Shown here: positions 39,502-40,035 of the stretch, in pieces
How the letters are laid out: the number at the start of each line of letters is the position of its first letter
Numbering within the stretch: position 1 is the first letter of the stretch
DNA from: Chara braunii
Taxonomy: Eukaryota; Streptophyta; Charophyceae; Charales; Characeae
Reading direction: 5' to 3'
Assembly (NCBI GenBank): GCA_003427395.1
Contig: BFEA01000006.1
Span: 2,944,891 to 2,984,925 of the forward strand
DNA length: 40,035 nt
The notes under the pieces: generated by a model
Told to the model about the DNA's origin: nothing
What the model saw: only the letters and a program-made list of their open reading frames with translations
The model's database searches: none
Position numbers and translations under genes: made by a program

Positions 39502-40035
39502 TGCCCGGTTGGGCAATGTACGTAGAGCCAAGGATCCGCAATGTGATAAAAAGGACTGAATGGACAATGCAATGTCAATTGAGCATCATCAAGCAATGTA
39601 CACCCTGAGACATACAAAATGGCACATAGTAGCGCAACGGATAAGTCCTGACCTGACCGGGACTGACACAACATCCCATCATACATCACACACGTGAGAG
39701 GAGGAGGAGGGACCACACACAAGGAAGAAGGGTCCCTCCTTGTACACACATATGGGGAGGTACCACAGACGAGAGATGGGAAGAGAGCAAGAGACGAAGA
39801 TGGAGGTAGGTCGCAATAGCGAAGTCCAAAAATAGTCTCTTGCCGATGTCCAATCAATGTCTGTCTCAGAAATGTCGAATCAGATCCTGGGCGACATGCC
39901 CATGGTAACCCCTACCTGTATCGTCTGCCTGTAACCACTCTCACTCTCGTATCTGAAGAAGAAGAAGAAGAAGGAGAAGGAGAGAGGAGAGAGAGAGAGA
40001 TGGAGGGGGAGACGAAGAGATCATCCTCCCTACTG
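39502..40035 (-). repeat. 5' LTR of gypsy-2, partial
   Basis: It starts TGCCCGGTTGGGCA and aligns with 32842 onward to the window end. About 690 bases should lie beyond the window. A 23-base segment near 32975 in the other LTR, with ACTTTAAGAT, is shorter here. Confidence 0.88.

Larger units (their letters stand above)
32842..40035 (-). mobile_element. Ty3/Gypsy chromovirus (gypsy-2), 5' LTR cut by the window end
   Basis: On the minus strand: 5' LTR (39502 onward), primer binding site, gag with knuckle, protease, RT, RNase H, integrase, chromodomain, polypurine tract, 3' LTR (32842-34065). It is better kept than gypsy-1: protease, RNase H and integrase keep their catalytic residues. The LTRs differ at roughly 5% of compared sites by eye plus one small indel near 32975, so the insertion is old. 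About five frame changes and several stops remain. Confidence 0.92.

Overview
The window looks like nuclear DNA of a green-lineage eukaryote that is crowded with transposons. My best guess is a charophyte alga such as Chara, because the chromodomain Gypsy proteins and the SAP-containing retroelement protein feel familiar from that genome; this is recognition, not proof. There are no bacterial-type operons, no CRISPR array, and no complete undamaged gene. Almost every long reading frame belongs to a decayed mobile element.

Layout. Bases 1-5429 hold dense perfect hairpins (12-222), one recognisable host exon of a SAC-domain phosphoinositide phosphatase (1961-2126, + strand, with AG and GT splice borders), and several tandem repeats. 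Bases 5430-14287 hold a broken Ty3/Gypsy chromovirus on the minus strand (gypsy-1), with LTRs, primer binding site, gag, protease, RT, RNase H, integrase and chromodomain. Its right LTR runs into a tandem 600-bp repeat. A 5.5-kb Penelope-like element (PLE) has inserted into that repeat at 14634-20147, flanked by a 13-bp target duplication.

The PLE is the most interesting object. It has two 713-bp direct pseudo-LTRs, each carrying a hammerhead ribozyme on the coding strand. It has a Gag-like ORF with a coiled coil and degenerate zinc knuckles, followed by a SAP-like motif. A GIY-YIG endonuclease lies upstream of the reverse transcriptase, which is the permuted domain order. The Gag part and the rest are offset by one base at an in-frame A AAA AAG heptamer.

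To the right lie a MITE-like insertion (20750-21087), an array of diverged hairpins with covarying stems and a conserved loop (21448-22135) that I cannot assign, a poorly interpretable region (22136-28150) with one assembly gap, the remnant of a Helitron (28158-30540) ending in a PIF1-like helicase tail, unrecognised ORF fragments, foldback palindromes, microsatellites with a hammerhead-like sequence, and a second chromovirus on the minus strand (gypsy-2, 32842 to the window end) inserted beside a (GA)n tract.

The elements carry many single stops that are TGA or TAG, fitting C-to-T decay of methylated DNA, plus scattered single-base frameshifts. None of the elements appears able to make its proteins from this copy.
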